DNA of 64,000 nt from Tricholomella constricta (taxonomy: Eukaryota; Basidiomycota; Agaricomycetes; Agaricales; Lyophyllaceae), in assembly GCA_013368375.1 (NCBI GenBank), contig JAACJP010000001.1, positions 1,116,001 to 1,180,000 on the forward strand, in the 5' to 3' direction. The notes under the pieces are model-generated. The model was not told where the DNA came from. It saw nothing but the letters and a program-made list of their open reading frames with translations, and ran no database searches. The translations under genes were made by a program, and so were the position numbers. This document shows, piece by piece, positions 21,629 to 31,249 of this stretch (position 1 is its first letter; each line of letters opens with the position of its first letter).

Positions 21629-23779
21629 CCCCTCGTACCCATCGACTACGCCTCGGACGACCCCGTCATCCTGGCCGTCGACACTTCACACATAGCAGTC
21701 GGATTCTACCTCTGTCAAGCCGACCCCGTCGATCGGAAACGACGCAGATACAATCGGTTCGGTTCCATTACACTGAACGACCGCGAATCACGGTTCTCTC
21801 AACCAAAACTCGAATTTTACGGCCTATTTCGGGCGCTTGGCGCTTTACGCCTGTACGTTATAGGCGTCCGCAACTTGGTCGTCGAAGTCGACGCGCGCTA
21901 CATTAAAGGAATGCTCTCCAACCCCGACATCCAGCCGTCAGCTTCCATAAACAGGTGGATCGTATCTGTCCTCATGTTCCACTTCGAACTTGTCCATGTT
22001 AAAGGCACGTTCCATGGACCCGACGGTTTGTCCCGGCGCCCACGACAACCCGACGATCCAGCCGACAACTACGACGCAGAAGAAGCCGACTTCGAAGATT
22101 GGGTCGACCGAATGCAAGGACTCATGCACATTATTCAACCGCTGCCACAGCCGCCGTCGCCATTACACATATGCCAGATCTTCGCTATGGCTCAGGTCTC
22201 AAGTAAGGAGGAGATGGGGGCAGTATACACGGACGCGGTACCACCAGACTCAACGACTCACGAACTCGCAACCGATTCCCCACGACAACCCAGAATCCGT
22301 ACCGACGACGATACAGGAATAACCGACCCAAATGCGAATTCGACCGACATGTCATACGACGACGTACCCAGGACCGACGCCGCTAAAGCCCAAGACCAAC
22401 GCATAGATGCGGTTAGACAATGGTTGACCAACCTCGAACGGCCAGAAGGCATGTCCGACGATCAGTACGCCACCTTCATTCGATACGCCACCGGGTTCTT
22501 CCTAGACGGAACACGACTCTGGAGAAGAGATAGCCAAGGCGCACATAAACTAGTCGCCCGCCCCAATGCACGATTAGAGATTCTGCGATCCGTCCACGAC
22601 AACCTCGGACATAAGCGCTTCTACGCGACACGCGCAACCTTGCTCGAACGCTTCTGGTGGCCTAATGTTCGGGCCGACGTCGTGTGGTTCGTACAGACAT
22701 GTCACATATGCCAGATCCAGCAAACGACCAAGGTCCTGATCCCCCCGGTCGTTGCGACACCCGCGCCACTGTTTGCAAAAATGTACATCGACACTATGCA
22801 CCTACCGCCGTCGAATGGTTTCAAATACATTGTCCAAGGTCGTTGCTCCTTGATTCACTTTCCTGAATGGCGCGCGCTCCGAAAGGAAAACAGTCGCACC
22901 CTCGGCGATTGGATGTACGAAGACATCATCTGCCGGTGGGGCGGACTGCGCGAAATCGTAACCGACAACGGCCCAGCCTTCATCAAAGCCGCCGAACACC
23001 TCACAAAGAAATACCACATACACAACATTCGGATCTCAGGTTACAACTCTAGAGCCAACGGGCTAGTCGAGCGATCCCACTTCGACGTCCGGCAATCTCT
23101 TTTCAAAGCCGCCGACGGAATCGAAAATAAATGGTCGCAAGCCGCCTACTCCGTTTTCTGGGCGGAACGCGTCACAATCCGCAAACGAATGGGATGTTCC
23201 CCCTACTACGCTGCGACAGGCACGCAGCCCCTCCTGCCACTCGATATCGTCGAAGCCACGTACCTCCAACCGCCACCCGACTCAATACTGTCCTCCACCG
23301 ACCTCTTGACACGTCGCGCGATCGCCCTACAAAAACGAACGACCGACCTAGAGCGACTGCATTCAGACGTATACGCGGCGCGACGACAAGCGGCGATTCG
23401 CTTTGAGCTTCAACACGCCAGAACCTTGCGCGACTATAACTTTAAACGCGGAGACCTCATCCTCATGCGCAACACGAAAATCGAGAAGTCGCTCAACCGC
23501 AAAATGCGATCTAGATACCTAGGTCCGCTCGTTGTGATCTCACGCAACCGTGGAGGCGCCTACATCCTCTGCGAATTGGATGGCACCGTCTTACACCGGC
23601 CTGTAGCAGCGTTCCGACTCACCCCCTACTTCGCGCGAAATAATATTCTCCTACCCGATAACGCGCTGGACATAGACACCAAACGACTCCGAGAACTAGA
23701 GGCGACGACGATCACCGACAATGAAGACCGACCCGAAGTCGTAAGCGACGACTCGGAGTCGGAAGAAGAGCAGAACTGA
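21629..23779 (+). CDS. pol: Pol, RNase H and integrase part (shifted by one nucleotide)
   Basis: The frame opens just after the A4/C4 tract. RNase H motifs are VILAVDTSHIAVGFYLCQ, LEFYGLFRALGAL, VEVDARYIKGML and HVKGTFHGPDGLSRR. The integrase zinc-binding HHCC module is at about 22590-22720 (HDNLGHKRFYATR and CHICQIQQ). The catalytic D-D-E residues lie in YIDTMHL, VTDNGPAF and SRANGLVERSH. A GPY/F-type C-terminal module follows (KMRSRYLGPLVVISRNRGGA). I see no chromodomain. The stop is at 23777-23779. It is functional only if the one-nucleotide shift is bypassed or is a sequencing error. Confidence 0.85.
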   Translation, partial: PLVPIDYASDDPVILAVDTSHIAVGFYLCQADPVDRKRRRYNRFGSITLNDRESRFSQPKLEFYGLFRALGALRLYVIGVRNLVVEVDARYIKGMLSNPDIQPSASINRWIVSVLMFHFELVHVKGTFHGPDGLSRRPRQPDDPADNYDAEEADFEDWVDRMQGLMHIIQPLPQPPSPLHICQIFAMAQVSSKEEMGAVYTDAVPPDSTTHELATDSPRQPRIRTDDDTGITDPNANSTDMSYDDVPRTDAAKAQDQRIDAVRQWLTNLERPEGMSDDQYATFIRYATGFFLDGTRLWRRDSQGAHKLVARPNARLEILRSVHDNLGHKRFYATRATLLERFWWPNVRADVVWFVQTCHICQIQQTTKVLIPPVVATPAPLFAKMYIDTMHLPPSNGFKYIVQGRCSLIHFPEWRALRKENSRTLGDWMYEDIICRWGGLREIVTDNGPAFIKAAEHLTKKYHIHNIRISGYNSRANGLVERSHFDVRQSLFKAADGIENKWSQAAYSVFWAERVTIRKRMGCSPYYAATGTQPLLPLDIVEATYLQPPPDSILSSTDLLTRRAIALQKRTTDLERLHSDVYAARRQAAIRFELQHARTLRDYNFKRGDLILMRNTKIEKSLNRKMRSRYLGPLVVISRNRGGAYILCELDGTVLHRPVAAFRLTPYFARNNILLPDNALDIDTKRLRELEATTITDNEDRPEVVSDDSESEEEQN
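22200..22214 (+). repeat. internal polypurine-tract copy (candidate central PPT)
   Basis: The 15-mer CAAGTAAGGAGGAGA is identical to the sequence directly preceding the 3' LTR (27797-27811) and to a third copy at 26166-26180. This copy lies in pol between RNase H and integrase, where central PPTs occur in Ty1 and lentiviruses. Function as a second plus-strand primer is inferred. Confidence 0.5.
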
Positions 23780-24132
23780 TCGACATTCCGCGAAACCATA
23801 TACCCTCCCTTTTAATCAGCACCCTTCTCACCGACACACACCGTTCGACCGACCGAATATACCGACGACCTATGCTTTTTTTTCAGTACCGACCTATTAC
23901 CGACCACCGATCGGGTTTACGATTCACTATGTTCAGACAACAAAACTCCACTCAATCACTCTTTCCGACTCTGTCGCCACTTCGCACAAACATTGCCGAA
24001 CGCCAATATATATTGCATGGTGGTCCATTAGGACCACCCCAGCACAGAACCACAACAAAATAATAAACACGGCCGAGCGCGCGACCAAGATACCAAGCGC
24101 GCCCAAGCCGACCGACACTCCGCGACGCTCGC
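23780..24132. other. spacer between pol and antisense gene A
   Basis: About 350 bases between the pol stop and the stop codon of antisense gene A. It should hold the 3' ends of both transcripts. Motifs of the type accgaccgaata are frequent. No ORF of interest is present. Confidence 0.5.
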
Positions 24133-26001
24133 TCACCCCATTACGACATCGCCACCCTCGATCCCGTCGCCGCCCTCCTCGACTCCGTCGCTCTCGCCGT
24201 CGCCCTCGGCATCTTCGTCATCGGTACTCACCGCGCTCCCTTCACTGGAGTCGGACTCGCCCGCCGCCTCCTCGACCAACTCCGAGCGCCGCTCCCGAAG
24301 CAGCCTCAGCGCGTCCACGGTGCCTTCCACTTGCTGGTAAATCTGTCGCAGCGACCAGCGCGTTATCTCCTGCTGGGACTCCAGAACCTGCGCTTGCTGA
24401 ACCAAGGCCCGAAGAAAGGCGTTGCGCGAGAAAAGCGCGCGGTCCACGTCGGCGAGGTCGAAGCTGTCGATAATCGCGGTCGAGGCCATGTACCCCAGAC
24501 CGTCTAGGTCCTCGTTACGGAGCAGGGCCTCCGCCTGAGGCAAAGCGCCCTGATGCAAGAAACCCGCGCCCATGCCCGCAGAGCCGGCGACCTGAATCAT
24601 CGCAAGGTGGTGGGTGGCCGCCGCCAGCTCGCGTTCGCGCTCCCGGGGATCCGCCAGGAAGGGCTGAGGGGACCGGCGCAGCGAGGGCGCGGGCGCAGTG
24701 GCGGGCTTCTCCTCCTCGACATCCTCGACGATAGGGCGCGATATGTTTCGGCGCCGCGATCGCGAACCAGAGGCCCTCGGAACGACAAGGGGGACGCCGT
24801 CGCGCGTCGTCTCACACTTCTTGGCGTGGATCTTGCAGAGCGCACAAGGACTGACGCCAGGCTTCTGCAGGCAGTCGACGCCGGAGTCCACGCAACGATC
24901 GCACTAGAAAAGGGTCAGCGCCGACGACCGCACGAGCCCAGCCGATAACCTACCGCTACATCGCGCACCAAGTGGTGAGGGCACTCCTTCTTGAAGTCCT
25001 CGAGGCGCCCGAGCCACTTGTCGGTCGTGCGCCGCTTCCGTTTGCCTTTCCCCGACTCCGCCTCCGGGACCTCCACTAACGACCCTTCCCCGTCATCCGC
25101 GACGTCGCGCTTGCGCTTCCGACTCGAAGCCGTCACCTCGTCGGACCCAGTGGCAGCGGGCGTTGCACCTACCAAGCTAGTTAGGGGCAGACCACTCACA
25201 GCGCTAAAGATAGGCCCCGATCGGAAGGCGGACTCACGCGTACGAAGCGATCGCGAAGCGGACGGGGCAGTCTGTCCAAAAAAAAACATTAAGCAATCGA
25301 CAGAAGACAAAATCGCGTGAGATACGCACGTCGGCCGCAGCGTCTTTACCAGCACGCGACCCGCCACCGACCGACATACGAGGCACAAAAACGGGAGGCC
25401 GCGAGGACTTGCCTTTCCCCTTGGGCGACGGCGCCGCAGGAACGCCGGACGATGCCCCCCCCACGACCGGCGGCGGGATTGCGCCCACACTACCGCGCCT
25501 CTTCTCCGCCTCCACCGCCAACTCCGTGTCGCGCACTTCGACGTCGCCAACATCCGGACGGGGACCCTGCTCGACTGGCGGTTCGCCAGATACGACCGGT
25601 GGCGCATTTCCGGCGCCTCGAGATGTGCCCGATTGAAGATGTCGTTCACGGCGCCGGCGGGTGTACTCGTCCTCAAGAACGCACAAGACCAAGTCGGTCA
25701 CCTACATACCAAAAGTCAGAAACGGACGCACCTCGGGCTCCAGATCCGCGAATTTTTCCGACCACTCCCGGTCGTCCTTGATGCGTGCCCATATTTGGGA
25801 CAACGCCTCCTGCTCCTCCCGCCATTCCAAACGCCCGGGGCCCGCCTCTTGTTTCCGAAGCGCGGTCACGCCGTCCCGTATGTCCTCGAGCGCCTCGAAG
25901 CGCTCTTCGCGAGTGGCGTCGTCGGGAAGTTGACACCATCGAATGTAGTCGGTGGTCAGATACCGGAGGACGCGCTTGAAGTCAGACACGACGGTGGCCA
26001 T
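24133..26001 (-). CDS. antisense accessory gene A: Zn2Cys6-like cluster protein (four exons)
   Basis: A spliced gene on the strand opposite to gag-pol, reconstructed from splice signals: exon 1 26001-25732 (90 codons), exon 2 25701-25330, exon 3 25271-24954, exon 4 24903-24133. All junctions are phase 0 with donors GTGCGT, GTGCGT and GTAGGT and acceptors ending in AG. The predicted protein is about 576 residues. Exon 1 encodes an acidic helical domain ending EWSEKFADLEPE. Exons 2-3 are low-complexity, with a basic stretch RKRKRD and then LEDFKKECPHHLVRDVA. Exon 4 begins CDRCVDSGVDC and CALCKIHAKKC, giving spacing C-x2-C-x6-C-x8-C-x2-C-x6-C, exactly a Zn2Cys6 pattern. Unlike classical Zn2Cys6 factors, the basic residues lie between the fifth and sixth cysteines. 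A leucine-rich helical region (LADVDRALFSRNAFLRALVQ) and an acidic tail follow. A DNA-binding regulatory role is inferred only. Confidence 0.7.
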
Positions 26002-26139
26002 GATGGTTGAAAAGGGAGGGAACCGAAAAAGGGACAGTCACTCTAAACAAACCAGGACGCGCCGTCAAATTCTGTTGCACCGCCACCACCATCTCACGCC
26101 ACACACGCGCCAGTTCTAGAATTTTCTCGACCGGTCTCC

Positions 26140-26180
26140 GGACCGACTGAGGGCAGTCGGCATTTCAAGTAAGGAGGAGA
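26140..26180 (+). repeat. hairpin plus polypurine tract, internal copy
   Basis: This 41-bp block matches 27771-27811 at 39 of 41 positions. It contains a perfect 7-bp stem (CCGACTG, loop AGGG, CAGTCGG) followed by ATTTCAAGTAAGGAGGAGA. It lies about 140 bp upstream of the start codon of antisense gene A, as the 3' copy lies upstream of gene B. It marks a module duplication. Confidence 0.7.
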
Positions 26181-26396
26181 CACGACCTACAGGTTGAGCG
26201 GCGGCCGACGCCAGCAACCGACGCCACCAATAAAAGAACCGACCAAAACGAAGAACCGACTTACGCCACCTAGAACGAATAGTTCGAATTATAACAGAAC
26301 GACCCAATTTTAGGGCCCGCACAACAAAACAGGTATATACGGCATACGCGACCAATAATGAGCGCAACCCGACCACAAAACACGACAAACCTAGAG
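26181..26396. other. spacer downstream of antisense gene B
   Basis: About 215 bases between the internal PPT copy and the stop codon of gene B. It is A/C-rich on the + strand with several accgac motifs. No ORF is supported. Confidence 0.4.
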
Positions 26397-27651
26397 TCAA
26401 AACGACGAACCCTCGCCACCATCGTCGCATACGCCACCACCGACAACGCTTCCACTACCGCTACCCCCACCGCTCGGAGCACCCATTACAGACGCACCAA
26501 CTAACTCGACGCGCCGGGCCTGAAGCAAGTCAAGGGCCGACGACGTAGACACGACCTGCTCGTAAAGCTGACGGGCCGACGAACGCATAATCTCTTGGCG
26601 CGATTCAAGGACTTGAATTTCCTGGACCAAAGTACGCAAGAAAACGGTGCGCGCCGATAGCGCCCGATCTATATCCGCAAGACCGAACCGCGAAATACGG
26701 AGGAAGTCCTCAGGGCGAAACACCGGACCTTGATAGAGGAGACCCGCGCCTCGGTCCACCGAACCCGCAGAACGAGTCACGACAAGGCGCTGAGCAGTTC
26801 TCGCCAGGTCGGGCGAACGGACCTCGACGAACAACGGAGGTGGCGCGCACGCGTCGCAAGAGCGCCCCTCTACTAAGCATGGCACAAACTGGTGCGGAGC
26901 CGGCGGAAACGACCCCACCTCACTCGTCTCACATTGCTTCGACTGAATCTCGCAAACCGCACAAGCGTCAATCCCGTTGCGCTGAACACAGTCCAAAGCG
27001 TAGCCCGCACAACGGTCGCACTAGCCAACAAATGAGAGGAAGAACAAGATTGCACGAGAACCGATGACTTACCGCTTCGCTACGAGTGTAATGCTCCGGG
27101 TACTCCTCTTTAAACTCCTCAAGACGCTCCAGCCACAAATCGTGTCGCCTCCGCTGCGCCGCCAATACCGACTCCCCGGAGATCTCGACTACAGACTCTT
27201 CTTCGTCCCCGTCCCCAACCGAGGAAGCACACATGCGATCCCGAACGACAGGCCCTGCCTGTTCTCCAGCAGAGGCGGCGCGAGCAGGCTCCCGAATGAC
27301 CGCCCGTCGGTGAGGGTAGTCAGACTACCAGCTAGCGTGTTAATCCTCGGGAACGATCAAGCCAACGAAGAGCGAACTTACACTCGGCTGTAGCCCCGCG
27401 AACCGTCTGGACCATTCAGGGTCAGACGCGACCGAAGACCATACGTCGAGCAAAGCATATTCTTCGTCGCGCCACGCCCAGCGCCAGGGTTCAGCTGCTG
27501 GTGACCTAAGCACTTCGACGCCGTTTAACAAATATTGCAGCACGCGAGTACGCTCGTAACGAGGCGAGTCGTCCGACAGCGATTGCCATTCCTCCCAGTC
27601 TCGTCCCAAATTGCGGAGAATACGACGGAGATCGACAGGAGGTCCCGACAT
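26397..27651 (-). CDS. antisense accessory gene B: Zn2Cys6-like cluster protein (three exons), paralogue of gene A
   Basis: The gene is reconstructed as exon 1 27651-27382 (exactly 90 codons, as in gene A), exon 2 27324-27073, exon 3 27020-26397. Donors are GTAAGT and GTAAGT, and all junctions are phase 0. The predicted protein is 381 residues. Exon 1 ends EWSRRFAGLQPS, matching gene A. Exon 2 ends LERLEEFKEEYPEHYTRSEA, matching LEDFKKECPHHLVRDVA of gene A. Exon 3 begins CDRCAGYALDC and CAVCEIQSKQC with the same C-x2-C-x6-C-x8-C-x2-C-x6-C spacing. The helical part GLADIDRALSARTVFLRTLV is the counterpart of the gene A region. A TATATATA run at about 27683-27692 could be its TATA box. Identical exon phases, matching exon 1 length and the shared domain order argue that both genes are real and duplicated. 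Confidence 0.7.
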
Positions 27652-27770
27652 AACGATGGGTAAAACAAACCAAGAACCAGGATATATATATGTCGCCAAC
27701 GCGTCGGCACCGCCACTCGCTCCTATGTCCGCCCCTTTTTCCAAGGAGAACGCCCCCTGACCAACGCGCG

Positions 27771-27811
27771 GGACCGACTGAGGACAGTCGGTATTTCAAG
27801 TAAGGAGGAGA
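27771..27811 (+). promoter_or_regulatory. 3' polypurine tract with preceding hairpin
   Basis: AAGTAAGGAGGAGA ends exactly at the first base of the 3' LTR (27812), the expected place for the plus-strand primer of reverse transcription. A 7-bp stem-loop (CCGACTG and CAGTCGG) lies 6 bp upstream of the tract. Confidence 0.8.
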
Positions 27812-28847
27812 TGATGAGCACCGTCCAACGCTGTACACTGAACCAACCCATTCTACGGATATCAACCGTTGCGCCACGACGAACACGGTCCCAAATGCGA
27901 CCAAAGCGCTAAACCGACCGACCGACAATACGACCGACCGACCGACAATACGACCAAACGACCGACGCACCGACCAAGAGACAAAGTAACTTGGAACGCC
28001 AGTTCTCCTCTCTGGGCGCGCGGAGCACGGAACGCCGTATAACCTGTCAACGACCGCGCACGTTTGTATGCCAAGGTCTCAACCCGGCAACAACCAAACC
28101 CGATTTGAAATAATCCTAGGAAACGCCGTTGCCTAGCTAGCCGCAGGAAGGATCCGGCCGTACCACGGAGCTCCGCACCCAAGAGCCACTACCGATCGCA
28201 AAGCCATCACCGATCATACATCCGACCCGACGCCTCGAGCCGATCAAAAGCCCCTTTGCCGAGCCAAAGAGCGCCACACTCTCTAAAAAGCGTCGCGCGG
28301 TACCAAGCTTGGCGGCGCTTCCCCCAAATAAACCAGTAAAACACCTGCCTCGCCGGCTCGCGCGAGGCAAGTCGGTCGTATTGTATAAAAACATACCCAT
28401 GTATTACCTACTTGCCCCAGTGAATTACAGCCCGTATTTTCCCTCACTCTCAGAGTTAATAGCTCAAAACCGTCGTCTCTGTCGTCTCCGCATCGTTCTC
28501 ATCGTATAAACCGTCGCCACCGTCGTAAACCTCGTAACCGCCGTCTCCGTCGCCTCGTAACCGTCGCCCGAACCCGTGAGTTCTCCGTATTCGTCTCGTT
28601 CGTCTCGTTGTCGCACAACCAACACGAAAGTCGTGTTGCCGACCCGTTCCACCTGTGAACGATCATATTCTATCGCGCCGCCGTCGGTTCGACTAATTAC
28701 AAGTCGGATCGTCTTTACTTTCGCCGAACCACCACTTTCAAACCCTGCACACTCGCGTGTTTGGGAACTTTTAACACTTCTCGCCCCCCATAGTTGTTAG
28801 TTGTTTTGTTGTTGTGTACAGCACCTACAGGCCTTCTAGCTCTATCA
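27812..28847 (+). repeat. 3' LTR of the Ty3-type element
   Basis: A direct repeat of 16211-17246, with about two substitutions in 1,036 bp. It starts TGATGAGC, ends CTCTATCA, and is followed by the CCGT target duplication (28848-28851). Confidence 0.93.
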
Positions 28848-28851
28848 CCGT

Positions 28852-31216
28852 GCTCTTTTCCCTATACATAGTGCTTGTATCTACTGCTTTTCTCTTTTTT
28901 ACTTTTTTGATGATGGTGGTTGCACCTTTTTGTAAAGCGTTGTTCCAACTGTACATGTTTGGTCATGTTATTAAGTAATTTGAATGCATTATCGTAAGGT
29001 TAGAATAATTGTAAAGGATCATAAGCAAGGGGCTGGGATGGTCAAAATTTTGGACCAGACGTTGAAATATTATTTACAGCAGTTAAGGACCCCCTCCCCT
29101 CCCGTGGGAACTATTTACTTGATATAGTAATATGATGCGATCAATAATTTGTCATCCTGCTGCACACTGTCATCCCTTGGCCTTATGCACGGAACAGTGC
29201 CAGAGAGAGCCATCATTGAGGGGTAGGAAGACATCAGATAGCCAGGTTTGCTAAGGAAGGAAATCGACTCATATGCTCGGTCTTGTAGCCCACAGTTGAG
29301 CACTGCACAACATGATTGTCGTTGTTGTTTGCATTAGTAACATGCCTGCAATGGCACACATTCAAGAGTCCGCCTCCTTCTCTTGCATGTGTTGATGCAG
29401 TCCAATTTCGCACCAACAGCTGTGCTGTTACTTCATTTATGGCACAATGAATGGGAGATTCAATGCAAAAATTCACCCATGCCGCGGCTTTGATGGACTG
29501 ACTAATCACCCTAATTTGGAAGAGGTTGCCCATTTTTGAAGTACAGCTGTCTTCTGGGTGCCCATGTTACTGTCTCTATGCAGAGCAACAATTTGGTGCT
29601 TGTAGATACATTTCTATATGGAATTGAGCAAAACATTTTCAATGTCGGAAAATTTTTTAGAGCTCGGGGTACCCCCCTCCCTCCCCCTATGCTCCGGTCC
29701 GGCATTTCCGGCCCGGGGGCCCCTTGATCATAAGGAGTTGAAAAACATGGGAATTCTTATTGAACATAATGCTTGGGCAGAATGTTTCATCAGAATGCTA
29801 ACAGGTTTGCCTTTCAGGCAATAATTATATTCTGTGCAAAATTTCCTACTGTGGTTGCCCGCATACCTTGGTCCTGCATGACTGAACAGTTTCGCCCTTG
29901 CGAAGGGGCTCGTCAGAGGGCTTAACCGCTACCCTAACTGTCCGATGGAAGTGGATCTGCCCATCTTAGAATTGAACGAGGGAGTCTGTCACATGATGCG
30001 AAGCGAAGCATGACGTAACCCTGCGTCGTGGGTGTGTGGGTTGGGTCTCTGGACACCCTCAGACATTGGGCAGACGGCTGATCCATGCGTGCCGACCCAG
30101 GGCCGAGACTGCCGATCACTCAGCAGAACCGGACTTGTGTGACCCCTTCCTGTGTGTACTCTCACCGGAGGTACCGCACGAGATCAGCAATTCAGTGCTC
30201 CAGTCCCCGAGGGTCATGGGACAAAGTATCGCCTTACTCGAGGATCGAACCCTCGCGCAGCCATGAGAGACCGGAGAAGTAAGGCTTCATTTTCGAAGCT
30301 CATCCCTTGCAAAATTTCACTGAGCGCACGTGGGCATGGGCGAGGTTGAGCAAAACTAATTTGAACCTCAGCTCCGGAAAATCCCGCCTTGACAACCGCA
30401 ATTTCTCGCTTTCGTTTTTTGCTGGCATCTCCCTGCTCCACCCACCCATGTCTCTCTCGTCTGCTCCTGCTCAATGTTGCAGTTGGGCTTCTTTGTGATC
30501 ACATATGTAACCGTGATTGTCCCAGTTGTGGGCACCAAGTTTATTGGCACAAAGGACCTTTTTGAGCACAAATGTTAACGAGAATTCGATGTATTTCTGT
30601 TTGCCATTCTCTGCTTGGATGACAAGTACGTCGCCAAACACCTGTCCACACGTGCACCTATACTGACGCACCCCACAGACAGGTTTGTCCCGTGTGCGCG
30701 ACATGGCAGCCTCTTGTGCATGGGTCAACAAGCTCCGTGTGTGATGTGCCCGTGACCCGAGCTGTGCAACTGCCCGCCATCAATACCATAGCTAGATTTT
30801 CTGTCAATATAATTTGGTTGCCCCCCTATGTATCTGGATAATGTGATTGGTACTATTTCTCGAAATGACAAAGCATCGGACTAGCACCCATAATTCTACA
30901 AATTCTCGATTCAATATAATATTATGCCAAAACGGCCTCCAGTTGTGAAAAAAGAGGTAGACCTTTATGGCCATGTCCGGACTTACAATTATTGGTAAAA
31001 TATTGTAGCAGATTATTCCTCTTACATCAAATTTCAGCTCAGATATTCTATATGCTACTGATTACCGCAATCATGCAAATTCACTGATGTATTTGATGAC
31101 TGTTCGTCGTGTTTCCTTTTTGAGACGTGATACATCTCACATGAAAACCCTGTCGGACATTGCATATTTTATGCCAAGAATATTGCGTATTTCAGGCCGA
31201 TTTTAGGTGATTTTGG
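28852..31216. other. non-coding or decayed repeat region right of the Ty3 element
   Basis: About 2.4 kb with only short disconnected frames. The first part could be the 5' remainder of the interrupted LINE, since the element lies between this point and LINE ORF1, but I see no ORF1 continuation that proves it. The - strand frames at 29115-29533 (for example HCAINEVTAQLLVRNW) look like a degraded exon of an unknown repeat-borne protein. A tRNA-like fold is described separately at 30231-30285. Confidence 0.4.
30231..30285 (-). ncRNA. tRNA-like or SINE-like sequence with B-box and paired ends
   Basis: On the - strand the segment begins GCCTTACT and ends AGTAAGGC (8 bp perfectly paired). It carries a T-arm-like hairpin CGAGG-GTTCGAT-CCTCG including the pol III B-box core GGTTCGATCC. 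At 55 nt it is too short for a full tRNA, and I find no good anticodon arm. It is probably a tRNA-derived relic or SINE head rather than a functional tRNA. Confidence 0.3.
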
Positions 31217-31249
31217 CCGACAAACATATATGGGAGCTTCCCGGGGCCT
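31217..31249 (-). repeat. right arm of the 33-bp inverted repeat
   Basis: The exact reverse complement of 9107-9139. The two arms point toward each other across 22 kb that contain the LINE and the Ty3 element. The neighbouring motif attgcgtatttcaggcc resembles the motifs next to the left arm. Confidence 0.7.

Larger units (their letters stand above)
16211..28847 (+). mobile_element. complete young Ty3-type LTR retrotransposon with two antisense accessory genes
   Basis: This 12.6-kb element runs from TG at 16211 to CA at 28847. The order is 5' LTR, primer-binding site, gag with protease, pol (RT, RNase H, integrase), antisense gene A, hairpin/PPT copy 1, antisense gene B, hairpin/PPT copy 2, 3' LTR. 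RT before RNase H before integrase places it with Ty3 rather than Ty1/copia. The LTRs are 1,036 bp each and I find only two substitutions between them (the R/Q difference near 17105/28706 and a G/A near 17065/28665), so insertion was recent. It lies inside the 5' part of a LINE. Pol needs a -1 shift after gag and has a second one-nucleotide break before RNase H. Confidence 0.9.

Noticed and set aside
29115..29727. Host gene in the region right of the Ty3 element
   Set aside because: Short frames on both strands lack consistent splice signals and recognisable domains; more likely decayed repeat sequence.
30231..30285. Functional tRNA gene
   Set aside because: At 55 nt with no clear anticodon stem it cannot form a normal tRNA; kept only as a tRNA-like relic.
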